DNA of 64,000 nt from NCBI RefSeq assembly GCF_002150735.1, contig NZ_MUKA01000080.1, forward strand, positions 19,505 through 83,504, given 5' to 3'. The notes beneath the pieces were generated by a model. That model saw nothing but the letters and a program-made list of their open reading frames with translations. It had not been told where the DNA came from and made no database searches. A program made the translations under genes and the position numbers. The first letter of the stretch is position 1. Each line of letters opens with the position of its first letter. Positions 25,359 through 33,662 of this stretch are shown in pieces. The DNA is from Streptomyces africanus (GTDB lineage Bacteria > Actinomycetota > Actinomycetes > Streptomycetales > Streptomycetaceae).

Positions 25359-26960
25359 ATGACTACTCCTGCCGACCGCGCCGCCCCCACCGGCCCCCGC
25401 ATACCGGAAGCGGTGCACCGGCGCCGCTGGGCGATACTCGGCGTGCTGATGCTCAGCCTGCTGATCGTCGTCCTCGACAACTCGATCCTGAACGTCGCCA
25501 TCAAGACGATCTCCACCCCCGCCCCGACCGGCCTGGGGGCCACGCAGAGCGAGCTGGAATGGGCGATCAACGCCTACACCCTCGTCTTCGCGGGCCTGCT
25601 GTTCAGCGCCGGTCTGCTCGGCGACCGGCTGGGCCGCAAGAAGGTGCTGCTCGGCGGTCTGGCCGTGTTCGGTGCCGGCTCCGCGCTCGCGGCCTTCTCC
25701 GGTTCGCCGGGGGAGCTGATCGCCTTCCGCGCCGTGATGGGCCTGGGCGCCGCGTTCGTCATGCCGGCCACCCTCGCCGTCCTCATGAACGTCTTCGAGC
25801 GCGAGGAGCAGCCGAAGGCCATCGGCATCTGGGCGGGCGGCGTCGGACTCGCCATCGCCATCGGCCCGATCACCGGCGGTGTGCTCCTCGACCACTTCTG
25901 GTGGGGCTCGGTCTTCCTCATCAACGTGCCGATCGTGCTGCTCGCGCTCGCGCTGATGCTGTGGCTGGTGCCCGACTCCCGGGACCCGAACCCCGGCCGC
26001 CTCGACCCCGTCGGCGTCGTCCTGTCCGTCGTCGGCCTGGTGCTGCTCGTCTACGGCATCATCAAGGGCGGCCAGCTCGCCGACTTCACCGACGCCACCG
26101 TCCTGGCGACGATCGGCGCGGGGCTCGCGGTCCTCGTCGCCTTCGTGGTGCTCGAGAAGCGCAGCGACCACCCGTCCATCGACGTCACGTACTTCAAGAA
26201 CAAGGTCTTCTCGGCCGCCATCGCCGCCATCGCGCTGGTCTTCTTCGCGCTGATGGGCGTGACCTTCTTCTCGGTCTTCTACACGCAGAGCGTGCGCGGC
26301 TACTCGCCGCTGCAGACCGGTCTGCTGATGCTGCCGCTGGCCGCCGCCCAGATGATCTTCGCGCCGCGCGCCCGGCTGCTGGTCGACCGCTTCGGCAACC
26401 GGGCCACCACGACCGCCGGACTGCTGGTCATCGCCGCGATGCTCGCCGCCTTCGCCACGCTGGAGGCCGACACCCCCATCTGGATCCTGGAAGTGATCTT
26501 CTTCCTGATGGGCACCGGCATGGCGCACATCATGACGCCGGTCAGCGTCGTCATCATGCAGGCCCTGCCCCGCGAGAAGGCCGGCTCGGCCTCCGCCCTC
26601 AGCAACACCTTCCGGCAGGTCGGCGGCGCCCTCGGCATCGCCGTCCTCGGCTCGGTGCTGTCCACGGCGTACCGGACGGGCATCGAGGACAAGCTCGGCC
26701 AGCTGCCGCCGGCCGCCCGGCACACCGCGGGGGAGTCCATCGAGGCCACCCTCGGCGTCGCCGCCAAGCTGGGCCCGCAGGGCAAGGCCCTGGTCACCCC
26801 GGTCTACGACGCGTTCCTGCACGCGATGCACATCACCGCCCTGTGGGGAGCGGGCGTCGCACTGATCGGCGTGGTCATCGTGGCGCTGTTCCTGCCCGGC
26901 CGGCCGCCGGCGCCCCAGCAGGGGGAGGAGGAGAAGGAGCTGTCGGACGCGCGGTCGTAG
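25359..26960 (+). CDS. DHA2-type MFS drug exporter (EmrB/QacA family)
   Basis: 533-aa 14-helix major facilitator drug:H+ antiporter. Seen: [12 protein letters not shown] in helix 1 (the D-x-x-I/V-v-N-v-A/I motif), [13 protein letters not shown] (motif A) after helix 2, [15 protein letters not shown] and [23 protein letters not shown] (motif C and 5) and a charged C-terminal tail ([14 protein letters not shown]). It is followed 64 bp later by a TetR gene in the same direction, the usual exporter-repressor operon. Substrate unknown. Confidence 0.93.
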   Translation: MTTPADRAAPTGPRIPEAVHRRRWAILGVLMLSLLIVVLDNSILNVAIKTISTPAPTGLGATQSELEWAINAYTLVFAGLLFSAGLLGDRLGRKKVLLGGLAVFGAGSALAAFSGSPGELIAFRAVMGLGAAFVMPATLAVLMNVFEREEQPKAIGIWAGGVGLAIAIGPITGGVLLDHFWWGSVFLINVPIVLLALALMLWLVPDSRDPNPGRLDPVGVVLSVVGLVLLVYGIIKGGQLADFTDATVLATIGAGLAVLVAFVVLEKRSDHPSIDVTYFKNKVFSAAIAAIALVFFALMGVTFFSVFYTQSVRGYSPLQTGLLMLPLAAAQMIFAPRARLLVDRFGNRATTTAGLLVIAAMLAAFATLEADTPIWILEVIFFLMGTGMAHIMTPVSVVIMQALPREKAGSASALSNTFRQVGGALGIAVLGSVLSTAYRTGIEDKLGQLPPAARHTAGESIEATLGVAAKLGPQGKALVTPVYDAFLHAMHITALWGAGVALIGVVIVALFLPGRPPAPQQGEEEKELSDARS

Positions 26961-27024
26961 AACCGCGCGAGAATGCATCCCCACCCCGGCCCACCCCGGC
27001 CCGCTCAGGAAAGGACCATGCGAC

Positions 27025-27663
27025 GTGAGCCTCGCCGAAAGGCAATCCCGGCACGACGGCCCCGCGAGGGGCCGCCCCAGAAGCGAGGCCGTCGAGCGCG
27101 CCATCATCGAGGGCCTGATGAAACTCCTGGAGGAGGGCGTGTCCCTAGCGGAGCTGTCCATCGAGCGCGTCGCCCGGACCGCCGGCGTCGGCAAGGCCAC
27201 CATCTACCGCCGCTGGAGCGGCAAGGAGGAACTCTTCGTCGACGTCCTGCGCGCCGTCGAACCCCCCGAGCCCCCGCTCCCCGGGACCTCCATGCGTGAC
27301 GACCTCGTGGCGCTGCTGGAACAGGCGCGCCGGCGCGGCCTGGCCAACCGCTCGTCGGCGATCCTGACCAATGTGCACGCCCAGATGAAGAGCAGCCCGA
27401 AGATCTGGGCGGCGTACGAGGCCATGGTCCTCGCACCGCGCCGCCGGCTCGGCCTGGAGATCCTGCGCCGGGGGCAGGAGAACGGCGAACTGCGCACGGA
27501 CGTCGACCTCGAACTGCTGGGCGACCTGTTCATCGCCCCCGTGCTCGTGCGCTCCGTCCTGCGCCCGGACGCCGACCTCCCCGAGGACCTCGCCGCCCAG
27601 GTCGTCGACACGCTCCTCGAAGGCCTACGCCCCGTCAGTTCCGCAGCGGCTCACCGGTCCTAG
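27025..27663 (+). CDS. TetR/AcrR-family regulator of the MFS operon
   Basis: 212-aa repressor. The HTH includes LSIERVARTAGVGKATIYRRW, close to that of the TetR protein at 5600 (AGVGKQTIYRWW). The ligand-binding half is TetR_C_11-like (LLGDLFIAPVLVRSVL). GTG 27025 follows CAGGAAAGGA. As second gene behind the exporter, it would autoregulate through the palindrome at 25316-25334. Confidence 0.92.
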   Translation: MSLAERQSRHDGPARGRPRSEAVERAIIEGLMKLLEEGVSLAELSIERVARTAGVGKATIYRRWSGKEELFVDVLRAVEPPEPPLPGTSMRDDLVALLEQARRRGLANRSSAILTNVHAQMKSSPKIWAAYEAMVLAPRRRLGLEILRRGQENGELRTDVDLELLGDLFIAPVLVRSVLRPDADLPEDLAAQVVDTLLEGLRPVSSAAAHRS

Positions 27664-27839
27664 TGTGCGCGTTTCGTCACAGACGGCGCTTACTGAGGGC
27701 CTGGCCGGAACTCCTCGCGCGGGCTCGAACGTCATCGCCCCCGTACGGCCGTCGAAGGACGGCGGGAACGGAACGGATCATCCCCTAGGGTCGTAGACAC
27801 GGGGGCGATGGTGTGCACGGCGGGCAGTGAGGCGACGGT

Positions 27840-28901
27840 ATGGCGCAGCAGGCGTACATGACGGAGACGGACAACGGCGGCTCGGGGCCCGAGCCCCGGG
27901 GAGACCGGCTTCGGCGCCTGTACGACCGGCTGCTCGGCGGCCGGTTCGGCGACCGGCTCCGCGACCGGCGGATCTGGCGGCGCGGCCTCGTCCTGGCCGC
28001 GTGCGCGGTGCTGCTGGCCGTGGTCATGATGCTGCACTCGCGCATCCCCAACACGATCGGCAACCTGGGCAGCCTCACCGAGACGTTCCTGCCCTGGCTC
28101 GGTCTCCTCATCCCGGTGCTGCTCCTGCTCGCCGTCATCCGCAAGTCCGCGACCGCGCTGATCGCGGTGCTGCTGCCGGCGCTGGTCTGGCTGAACCTCT
28201 TCGGCGGCCAGCTCACCGACAAGACCGCCACCGGCGGCGGCCTCACCGTGGCCACGCACAACGTCAACGCGGAGAACCCCGACCCGGCCGGCACCGCCCG
28301 TGACGTGGCCGCCTCCGGCGCGGACGTGCTGGCGCTGGAGGAGCTGACGGCGTCCGCGGTCCCGACGTACGAGCGGGCGCTGGACTCGACGTACCCGTAC
28401 CACTCGGTGCAGGGCACGGTCGGGGTGTGGAGCAAGTACCCGCTGACCGGCGTGCGGGCCGTCGACATCGACCTGGGCTGGACGCGGGCGATGCGCGCCA
28501 CCGTGACCGCCCCGGCCGGGCAGGTCGCGGTCTACGTCGCCCATCTGCCCTCGGTGCGCGTGAAGATGGAGGCCGGGTTCACGGCCCGGCAGCGCGACCG
28601 GAGCGCCGACTTCCTCGGCGAGGCCATCGCCCACGAACCGCTGAAGAACGTCGTCCTGCTCGGCGACCTGAACGGCACCATGAACGACCGCGCGCTCAAC
28701 GCCGTCACCTCCCAGATGCGCTCCACGCAGGGCGCCGCCGGCAACGGCTTCGGGTTCAGCTGGCCGGCGTCGTTCCCGATGGCGCGCATCGACCAGATCA
28801 TGGTCCGGGGCCTGAAGCCGGAGAGCTCATGGACCCTCCCTGAGACCGCCAGTGACCATCTGCCCATCGCGGCGCGTGTGAGTGTCACCACAGGCGGCTG
28901 A
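27840..28901 (+). CDS. Membrane-anchored endonuclease/exonuclease/phosphatase-family protein
   Basis: 353-aa protein. After a cytoplasmic lead, three hydrophobic helices (residues about 45-130: GLVLAACAVLLAVVMML, ETFLPWLGLLIPVLLLLAVI, ALIAVLLPALVWLNLFG) anchor a C-terminal EEP domain, probably outside the cell. Catalytic signatures are THNVN (Asn), ALEELT (Glu, metal), AHLPSV, LLGDLNGTMND (Asp/Asn pair), ARIDQIMVRG and ASDHLPI (terminal His). Could act on phospholipids, nucleotides or extracellular nucleic acid. ATG 27840; a second ATG is six codons later. Confidence 0.85.
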   Translation: MAQQAYMTETDNGGSGPEPRGDRLRRLYDRLLGGRFGDRLRDRRIWRRGLVLAACAVLLAVVMMLHSRIPNTIGNLGSLTETFLPWLGLLIPVLLLLAVIRKSATALIAVLLPALVWLNLFGGQLTDKTATGGGLTVATHNVNAENPDPAGTARDVAASGADVLALEELTASAVPTYERALDSTYPYHSVQGTVGVWSKYPLTGVRAVDIDLGWTRAMRATVTAPAGQVAVYVAHLPSVRVKMEAGFTARQRDRSADFLGEAIAHEPLKNVVLLGDLNGTMNDRALNAVTSQMRSTQGAAGNGFGFSWPASFPMARIDQIMVRGLKPESSWTLPETASDHLPIAARVSVTTGG

Positions 28902-28985
28902 GGAAAACCGCAGCTCAGAGCCTATTCGGCAGGAGTCGGCAACCGAGGCTTCACCTCTGCGCGACCTCACGGAATAGTGGGCCTG

Positions 28986-29045
28986 CGAGACTTTGTTCCG
29001 TACTTGAACATACGAAGTCGCAAGTACGAACCCCCGTAAGTCTCG
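28986..29045 (+). promoter_or_regulatory. Nested inverted repeats before MFS gene
   Basis: An outer pair CGAGACTT (28986-28993) / AAGTCTCG (29038-29045) encloses an inner hairpin GTTC-C-GTACTTG (28995-29006) / CAAGTAC-GAAC (29021-29031) with a 14-nt loop. The outer arm ends right at AAAGG, the probable ribosome-binding site of the gene at 29058. It may be an RNA attenuator-like leader or a DNA operator. Confidence 0.65.
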
Positions 29046-29057
29046 AAAGGCTCCCTC

Positions 29058-30275
29058 ATGCCCCTGGCCCTGCTCGCCCTCGCCGTGGGCGCCTTCGGCA
29101 TCGGTACCACCGAGTTCGTGATGATGGGGCTGCTGCCCGACGTCGCGAACGACCTCCACATCTCGATACCCAGCGCCGGCCACCTGGTGTCGGCGTACGC
29201 GCTGGGCGTCGTCATCGGCGCCCCGCTCCTGGCCGCGGTCACCGCCCGGATGTCCCGCCGCACGGTCCTGATGGGGCTGATGGGGCTGTTCGTCGCGGGC
29301 AACGCGCTGTCGGCCCTCGCCCCCGACAACGGCTGGCTGCTGGCCGCCCGCTTCCTGAGCGGTCTGCCGCACGGCGCCTTCTTCGGCGTCGGCGCCGTCG
29401 TCGCGACGAACATGGTCGCGCCCGAACGCAAGGCGCGCTCCGTCTCCCTGATGTTCCTCGGCCTGACGGTCGCGAACGTCGTGGGTGTGCCCGTCGCGAC
29501 CCTCATGGGTCAGCAGCTGGGCTGGCGGGCGACCTTCCTCGGCGTCAGCGCCATCGGCCTGGTGGCCATCGCCGCGCTCGCGTTCCTGATCCCGCACGAC
29601 CACGAGCACGCCACCGCCAAGGGCCTGCGCGGCGAACTGGCCGCCCTGCGCTCCGTCCCGGTCTGGCTGTCGCTCGGCACGACGGTCGCGGGCTTCGGCG
29701 CCCTCTTCGCGGCCTACAGCTACATCACGCCCATGCTCACGGACGCCGCCGGCTACGCCGACGCCAGTGTGACCCTGCTGCTGGCCCTGTTCGGCGTCGG
29801 CGCGACCGCAGGCAACCTGCTGGGCGGTCGCCTGGCCGACCACTCCCTGCGGGGCACCCTGTTCGGCGGCCTCGGCGCTCTGATGGCGGTGCTGGCGCTG
29901 TTCCCGCTGCTGATGCGCACGGAGGTCACCGCCGCCGTCGCCGTGATCCTGCTCGGCATGGCGGCATTCGCCACCGGCTCCCCGCTCCAGCTGATGGTCA
30001 TGGACAAGGCCGCGTCGGCCCCGTCCCTGGCCTCCTCCGCCAACCAGGCGGCCTTCAACCTGGCCAACGCCGGCGGCGCCTGGATCGGCGGCCTCGCCCT
30101 GGCCGCGGGCTTCGGGGTCACCTCCCCGGCCCTGGCCGGCGCGGCCCTGGCCGTGCTCGGCCTCGGCGTGGCGTCGCTGGCGTACGCGGTGGACCGGCGC
30201 AGTGCGCCGGCCGGCGGGCGCGAGCGGATCGTGGCGAGCCATGTCCCGCAGGAGGCGGAAGCGGTGCGCCACTGA
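29058..30275 (+). CDS. DHA1-type MFS exporter (AraJ / chloramphenicol-resistance-like)
   Basis: 405-aa, 12-helix MFS antiporter. The start PLALLALAVGAFGIGTTEFV, with its conserved TTEF, and GLLPDVANDLHISIP are typical of the CmlR/AraJ/SotB group. Motif A appears as ARMSRRTVLMG, and VANVVGVPVATLMGQQLGWR is the motif C region. The gene stands alone, preceded by a nested hairpin and followed by a strong terminator, so it has its own regulation. Export of chloramphenicol-like compounds or sugars is inference. Confidence 0.9.
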   Translation: MPLALLALAVGAFGIGTTEFVMMGLLPDVANDLHISIPSAGHLVSAYALGVVIGAPLLAAVTARMSRRTVLMGLMGLFVAGNALSALAPDNGWLLAARFLSGLPHGAFFGVGAVVATNMVAPERKARSVSLMFLGLTVANVVGVPVATLMGQQLGWRATFLGVSAIGLVAIAALAFLIPHDHEHATAKGLRGELAALRSVPVWLSLGTTVAGFGALFAAYSYITPMLTDAAGYADASVTLLLALFGVGATAGNLLGGRLADHSLRGTLFGGLGALMAVLALFPLLMRTEVTAAVAVILLGMAAFATGSPLQLMVMDKAASAPSLASSANQAAFNLANAGGAWIGGLALAAGFGVTSPALAGAALAVLGLGVASLAYAVDRRSAPAGGRERIVASHVPQEAEAVRH

Positions 30276-30310
30276 CGAAAACCTCCGCCGGTACGCCGGC
30301 GCGGTGACTC

Positions 30311-30354
30311 GGGCGGCAGTCCGCGGGTGTGTCCCTGCGGGCTGCCGCCCCTTT
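30311..30354 (+). terminator. Terminator of MFS gene
   Basis: 14-bp stem GGGCGGCAGTCCGC / GCGGGCTGCCGCCC (one G-T pair), loop of 12 nt, then CTTTGTG. It starts 35 bp after the stop at 30275 and lies before the convergent methyltransferase gene. Confidence 0.8.
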
Positions 30355-30408
30355 GTGTACGGGACCGCCCGGTACGGCAACCGAGAGGCGGCGTCGCCTT
30401 CCTCGCGG

Positions 30409-30975
30409 TCAGACGCGGCGTGCCGCGACAACCGCCGAACTGGACGGCGTGGTGAGGACTTCAGTGGCGTCCAGGGCCGGGTGGGTGAGGTAGAAGAGGC
30501 GGAGCTCGTCGACCTCGCCCTCGAACCGGGGCGGCCAGTCCGCCGACGGCGTGAAGTCGTCCAGGACGAGGATGCCGCCGGGTGCCAGCAGCTCGACGAC
30601 CCGTTCGGGGGCGTCCCGCTTGCCGCCGCCGTCGCAGAAGAAGACGTCGAACGGGGCGTGCCCCTCCAGCAACCGCCAGTCGCCGGTCAGCACGCTGACG
30701 CGGTCGTCGTCCGCGAAGACCCCCGCCGCTCGCCGGGCCAGCTCCTCGTCCCGCTCCACGGTCACGAGACGCGCACCGGCCCCGAGGCCACTGTGCAGCC
30801 AGGCGGTGCCCACCCCCGAGCCGGTGCCGCTCTCGGCGACGACCCCGCCGGGCTTGGCGGCGGCGGCCAGCCTGAGCAGCCTGCCCACTTCGGGGATGCA
30901 GCTTTTCTTGAACCCCGCCTCGGCGGCGAGCCGCTCGGCGACCACCACGCGGTCCGGAACCTCACGCTCTGCCAT
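30409..30975 (-). CDS. Class I SAM-dependent O-methyltransferase-like protein
   Basis: 188-aa member of the catechol-O-methyltransferase-like family. SAM-binding loop VAESGTGSGVGTAWL (E-x-G-x-G-x-G), then VTVERDEELA for the ribose acid, FDVFFCDGGGK and GGILVLDDFTP. It lies 19 bp downstream of a HAD-hydrolase gene in the same direction, possibly one transcript. The acceptor is unknown. Confidence 0.85.
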   Translation of the reverse strand: MAEREVPDRVVVAERLAAEAGFKKSCIPEVGRLLRLAAAAKPGGVVAESGTGSGVGTAWLHSGLGAGARLVTVERDEELARRAAGVFADDDRVSVLTGDWRLLEGHAPFDVFFCDGGGKRDAPERVVELLAPGGILVLDDFTPSADWPPRFEGEVDELRLFYLTHPALDATEVLTTPSSSAVVAARRV

Positions 30976-30994
30976 GACCAGCCCCCTGTCGGTG

Positions 30995-31702
30995 TCAGGT
31001 CGACGCTACCTGACGTCCTGTCAGCGAGCTGACCAGTTGGGCGAGTTCGTCGAACCACCCGTCGAACGCGTCGGCGCTCGACGGCGGATCCCCGACGGGC
31101 CGCCGTACATAAGCGGTCCGCATGCCGACCGCCTGTGCTCCGCGCAGGTCCCAGGCGTGGGCGGCCACCATGAGGACGCGTTCCGGTGGGCAGCCGGCGG
31201 CGTCGAGCGCGAGCCGGTACACCTCCGGCGCAGGCTTGTACGCCTGGACGGCATCGGCGGACAGGGCTTGGTGCCAGCGCAGCCCGGCGTGCGCGTTGAG
31301 GCGCAGCAGCGCCGTGCGGCCGGCGTTGGAGAGCCCGACCAGCGGGAACCACCGCGCCAGTTGTTCGAGACTGGCGACGGAGTCGGGCCAGGGCGGCAGC
31401 CGCCGCCCCGCTGTGGCCAGCCGGGCGATGACCGCGGGGTCGGAGAGCCCGGCCCGCCCGGCCACGCGCCGCGCCGCCTCCGCGTCGAGGGTCTCGGTGC
31501 TGACGTACGCACGGAGCCCTTGCCGAATGCGTCGCTGTTCCTCCTCGCAGTGCTGTTGCCACAGGGCGAGCAGGTCGTCGACGGCCGCCTCGCCGGACGC
31601 GGGCAAGGCCTCGCGTATCGCCGCCCGAAGCCCCCTGGGCTCGTCGACGAGTGTGCCGAGGACATCGAAGACGACGACCTCGATGTCACGGATCCCGGTC
31701 AC
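30995..31702 (-). CDS. HAD-superfamily hydrolase, haloacid dehalogenase type II-like
   Basis: 235-aa HAD hydrolase. Motif I is VVFDVLGTLVDE (single nucleophile Asp, as in type II haloacid dehalogenases), motif II in GLSNAGRTAL, motif III Lys in QAYKPAPEVYRLA, motif IV MVAAHAWDLRGAQAVGM. The HAWDLRGA block is typical of the L-2-haloacid dehalogenase branch. GTG 31702 is chosen because the family fold begins a few residues later. Physiological substrate unknown. Confidence 0.88.
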   Translation of the reverse strand: MTGIRDIEVVVFDVLGTLVDEPRGLRAAIREALPASGEAAVDDLLALWQQHCEEEQRRIRQGLRAYVSTETLDAEAARRVAGRAGLSDPAVIARLATAGRRLPPWPDSVASLEQLARWFPLVGLSNAGRTALLRLNAHAGLRWHQALSADAVQAYKPAPEVYRLALDAAGCPPERVLMVAAHAWDLRGAQAVGMRTAYVRRPVGDPPSSADAFDGWFDELAQLVSSLTGRQVAST

Positions 31703-31729
31703 GTGCCCCCGCCTTCGCGCTGCTGCCGT

Positions 31730-31787
31730 CACCGCCTGAAGCGGTGGCGATGCTGTCACCGCCTCCGTCACCGGTCAAGCCGGTGAC
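31730..31787 (-). terminator. Two tandem hairpins after nadE
   Basis: CACCGC-CTGAA-GCGGTG (31730-31746) and GTCACCGG-TCAAG-CCGGTGAC (31767-31787), both perfect, lie 44-101 bp beyond the nadE stop on the minus strand and just before the HAD gene. They may end nadE transcripts or, read as DNA, be operators for the HAD gene. Confidence 0.6.
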
Positions 31788-31830
31788 GCAGGTGTCACGT
31801 TGGTGAGCGGCGACGCGGCGCGAAAGGCTG

Positions 31831-33585
31831 TCAGAGCGACTCCCGCCACGCGTTAGTGATCGGCAGGCGGCGGTCCTTGCCGAAGCCCTTCGCCGAGATC
31901 TTGGTGCCCGGCGGGTACTGCCGTCGCTTGTACTCCGCCGTGTCGACCATGCGCAGCGTCTTCGTGACCAGCTCCCGGTCGAAGCCGGCCGCGACGATCT
32001 CGTCGGCGCCCCGGTCCCGGTCGACGTAGAGCTCCAGGATCGCGTCCAGCACCGGGTAGTCGGGGAGCGAGTCCGTGTCGACCTGGCCCGGGCGCAGTTC
32101 CGCGCTCGGAGGCTTGGTGATGGAGTTCTCGGGGATCGGCGGGGTCTGGCCGCGGTCGCGGGCGGCCCGGTTGCGCCACTCGGCCAGGCGGAAGATCAGC
32201 GTCTTGTAGACGTCCTTGATGGGGCCGTAGGCGCCCACCGAGTCGCCGTAGAGCGTGGAGTAGCCGACCGCCAGTTCCGACTTGTTGCCGGGGGCCAGGA
32301 CGATGTGGCCCTCCTGGTTGGAGATGGCCATGAGCAGCGTGCCGCGCAGGCGGGACTGGAGGTTCTCCTCGGCCAGGCCCGTCAGGCCCAGCGCGCCCAT
32401 GTACGCGTCGAACATCGGCTCGATGGCGACCGTGCGGTAGTTCAGGCCGGTGCGGCGGGCCAGTTCGGCGGCGTCGTCCTTGGAGTGGTCCGAGGAGTAC
32501 TTCGACGGCATCGACACGCCGTACACGTTCTGCGCGCCCACCGCGTCGCACGCGATCGCCGCGACCAGCGACGAGTCGATGCCGCCCGACAGGCCGATCA
32601 GGACCGACTTGAAGCCGTTCTTCGCGACGTACGCCCGCAGGCCCACGACCAGCGCCGAGTAGACCTCCTCGTCGTCGTCGAGGCGGTCCGCGTAGCCACC
32701 CGTGAGCTCCGGCTCGTACCGGGGCAGCGGGTCCTCGGAGAGCACCACCCGGTCGATGCGCAGGCCGTCGTCCACCACGCCCGTGGGGGCGTCCGCCGAC
32801 GCCGCCGGCAGGTCCAGGTCCAGGACGACGCAGCCCTCGGCGAACTGCGGCGCCCGCGCCACGACCTCGCCGTCCCTGTCCACGACGATCGAGTCGCCGT
32901 CGAACACCAGCTCGTCCTGGCCGCCGATCATGGCGAGGTACGCCGTCGTGCAGCCGGCCTCCTGGGCCCGCTTGCGGACCAGCTCCAGGCGCGTGTCGTC
33001 CTTGTCGCGCTCGTAGGGCGAGGCGTTGATCGAGACCAGCAGACCCGCCTGCGCCGAGCGCGCCGCGGGCACCCGGCCGCCGTCCTGCCAGAGGTCCTCG
33101 CAGATGGCCAGGGCGACATCCACGCCGTGGACGCGCAGGACCGGCATGCTGTCGCCGGGCACGAAATAGCGGAACTCGTCGAAGACGCCGTAGTTCGGCA
33201 GGTGGTGCTTGGCGAAGTTCAGGACCACCTCACCGCCGTACAGCACGGCCCCCGCGTTCTGCGGCGCGCCGGCCGGCTGGCCGTACTTCGGCTGGGCGGT
33301 CGCGCAGCGGTCGAGGTAGCCGACGATCACCGGCAGCTCGCCGAAGCCCTCGTCGGCCAGGCGGGCGGCGAGGCTGCGCAGCGCCGCCCGGGAGGCCTCC
33401 ACGAAGGACGACCTGAGGGCCAGGTCCTCGACGGGATACCCGGTCAGCGCCATCTCGGGGAACGCCACGAGATGCGCTCCCTGCTCGGCGGAGTGCCGGG
33501 TCCAGCGGACGATCGACTCGGCGTTCTGGGCGAGGTCGCCGACGCTCGAGTCGATCTGGTTCAGGGCGAGACGTAGTTGAGGCAC
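31831..33585 (-). CDS. nadE: Glutamine-dependent NAD+ synthetase
   Basis: 584-aa two-domain enzyme for the last step of NAD synthesis (nicotinic acid adenine dinucleotide to NAD). The N-terminal nitrilase-like glutaminase has Glu44 in AFPEMALTGYP, Lys in FAKHHLPNYGVFDE and the Cys region ICEDLWQDG (E-x-x-catalytic C). The C-terminal PP-loop ATPase is GLSGGIDSSLVAAIA, followed by MPSKYSSDHSKDDA and TLYGDSVGAYGPIKDVYKT. Start GTG 33585, giving the usual length. Monocistronic by the hairpins downstream. Confidence 0.95.
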   Translation of the reverse strand: MPQLRLALNQIDSSVGDLAQNAESIVRWTRHSAEQGAHLVAFPEMALTGYPVEDLALRSSFVEASRAALRSLAARLADEGFGELPVIVGYLDRCATAQPKYGQPAGAPQNAGAVLYGGEVVLNFAKHHLPNYGVFDEFRYFVPGDSMPVLRVHGVDVALAICEDLWQDGGRVPAARSAQAGLLVSINASPYERDKDDTRLELVRKRAQEAGCTTAYLAMIGGQDELVFDGDSIVVDRDGEVVARAPQFAEGCVVLDLDLPAASADAPTGVVDDGLRIDRVVLSEDPLPRYEPELTGGYADRLDDDEEVYSALVVGLRAYVAKNGFKSVLIGLSGGIDSSLVAAIACDAVGAQNVYGVSMPSKYSSDHSKDDAAELARRTGLNYRTVAIEPMFDAYMGALGLTGLAEENLQSRLRGTLLMAISNQEGHIVLAPGNKSELAVGYSTLYGDSVGAYGPIKDVYKTLIFRLAEWRNRAARDRGQTPPIPENSITKPPSAELRPGQVDTDSLPDYPVLDAILELYVDRDRGADEIVAAGFDRELVTKTLRMVDTAEYKRRQYPPGTKISAKGFGKDRRLPITNAWRESL

Positions 33586-33662
33586 GGGCCCAGTGTAATC
33601 GTCAGAGCGACGCAATAGGGTGGTGTGGGCCACCCCACACCACCCCTGTCCCCTTGCGGAGG

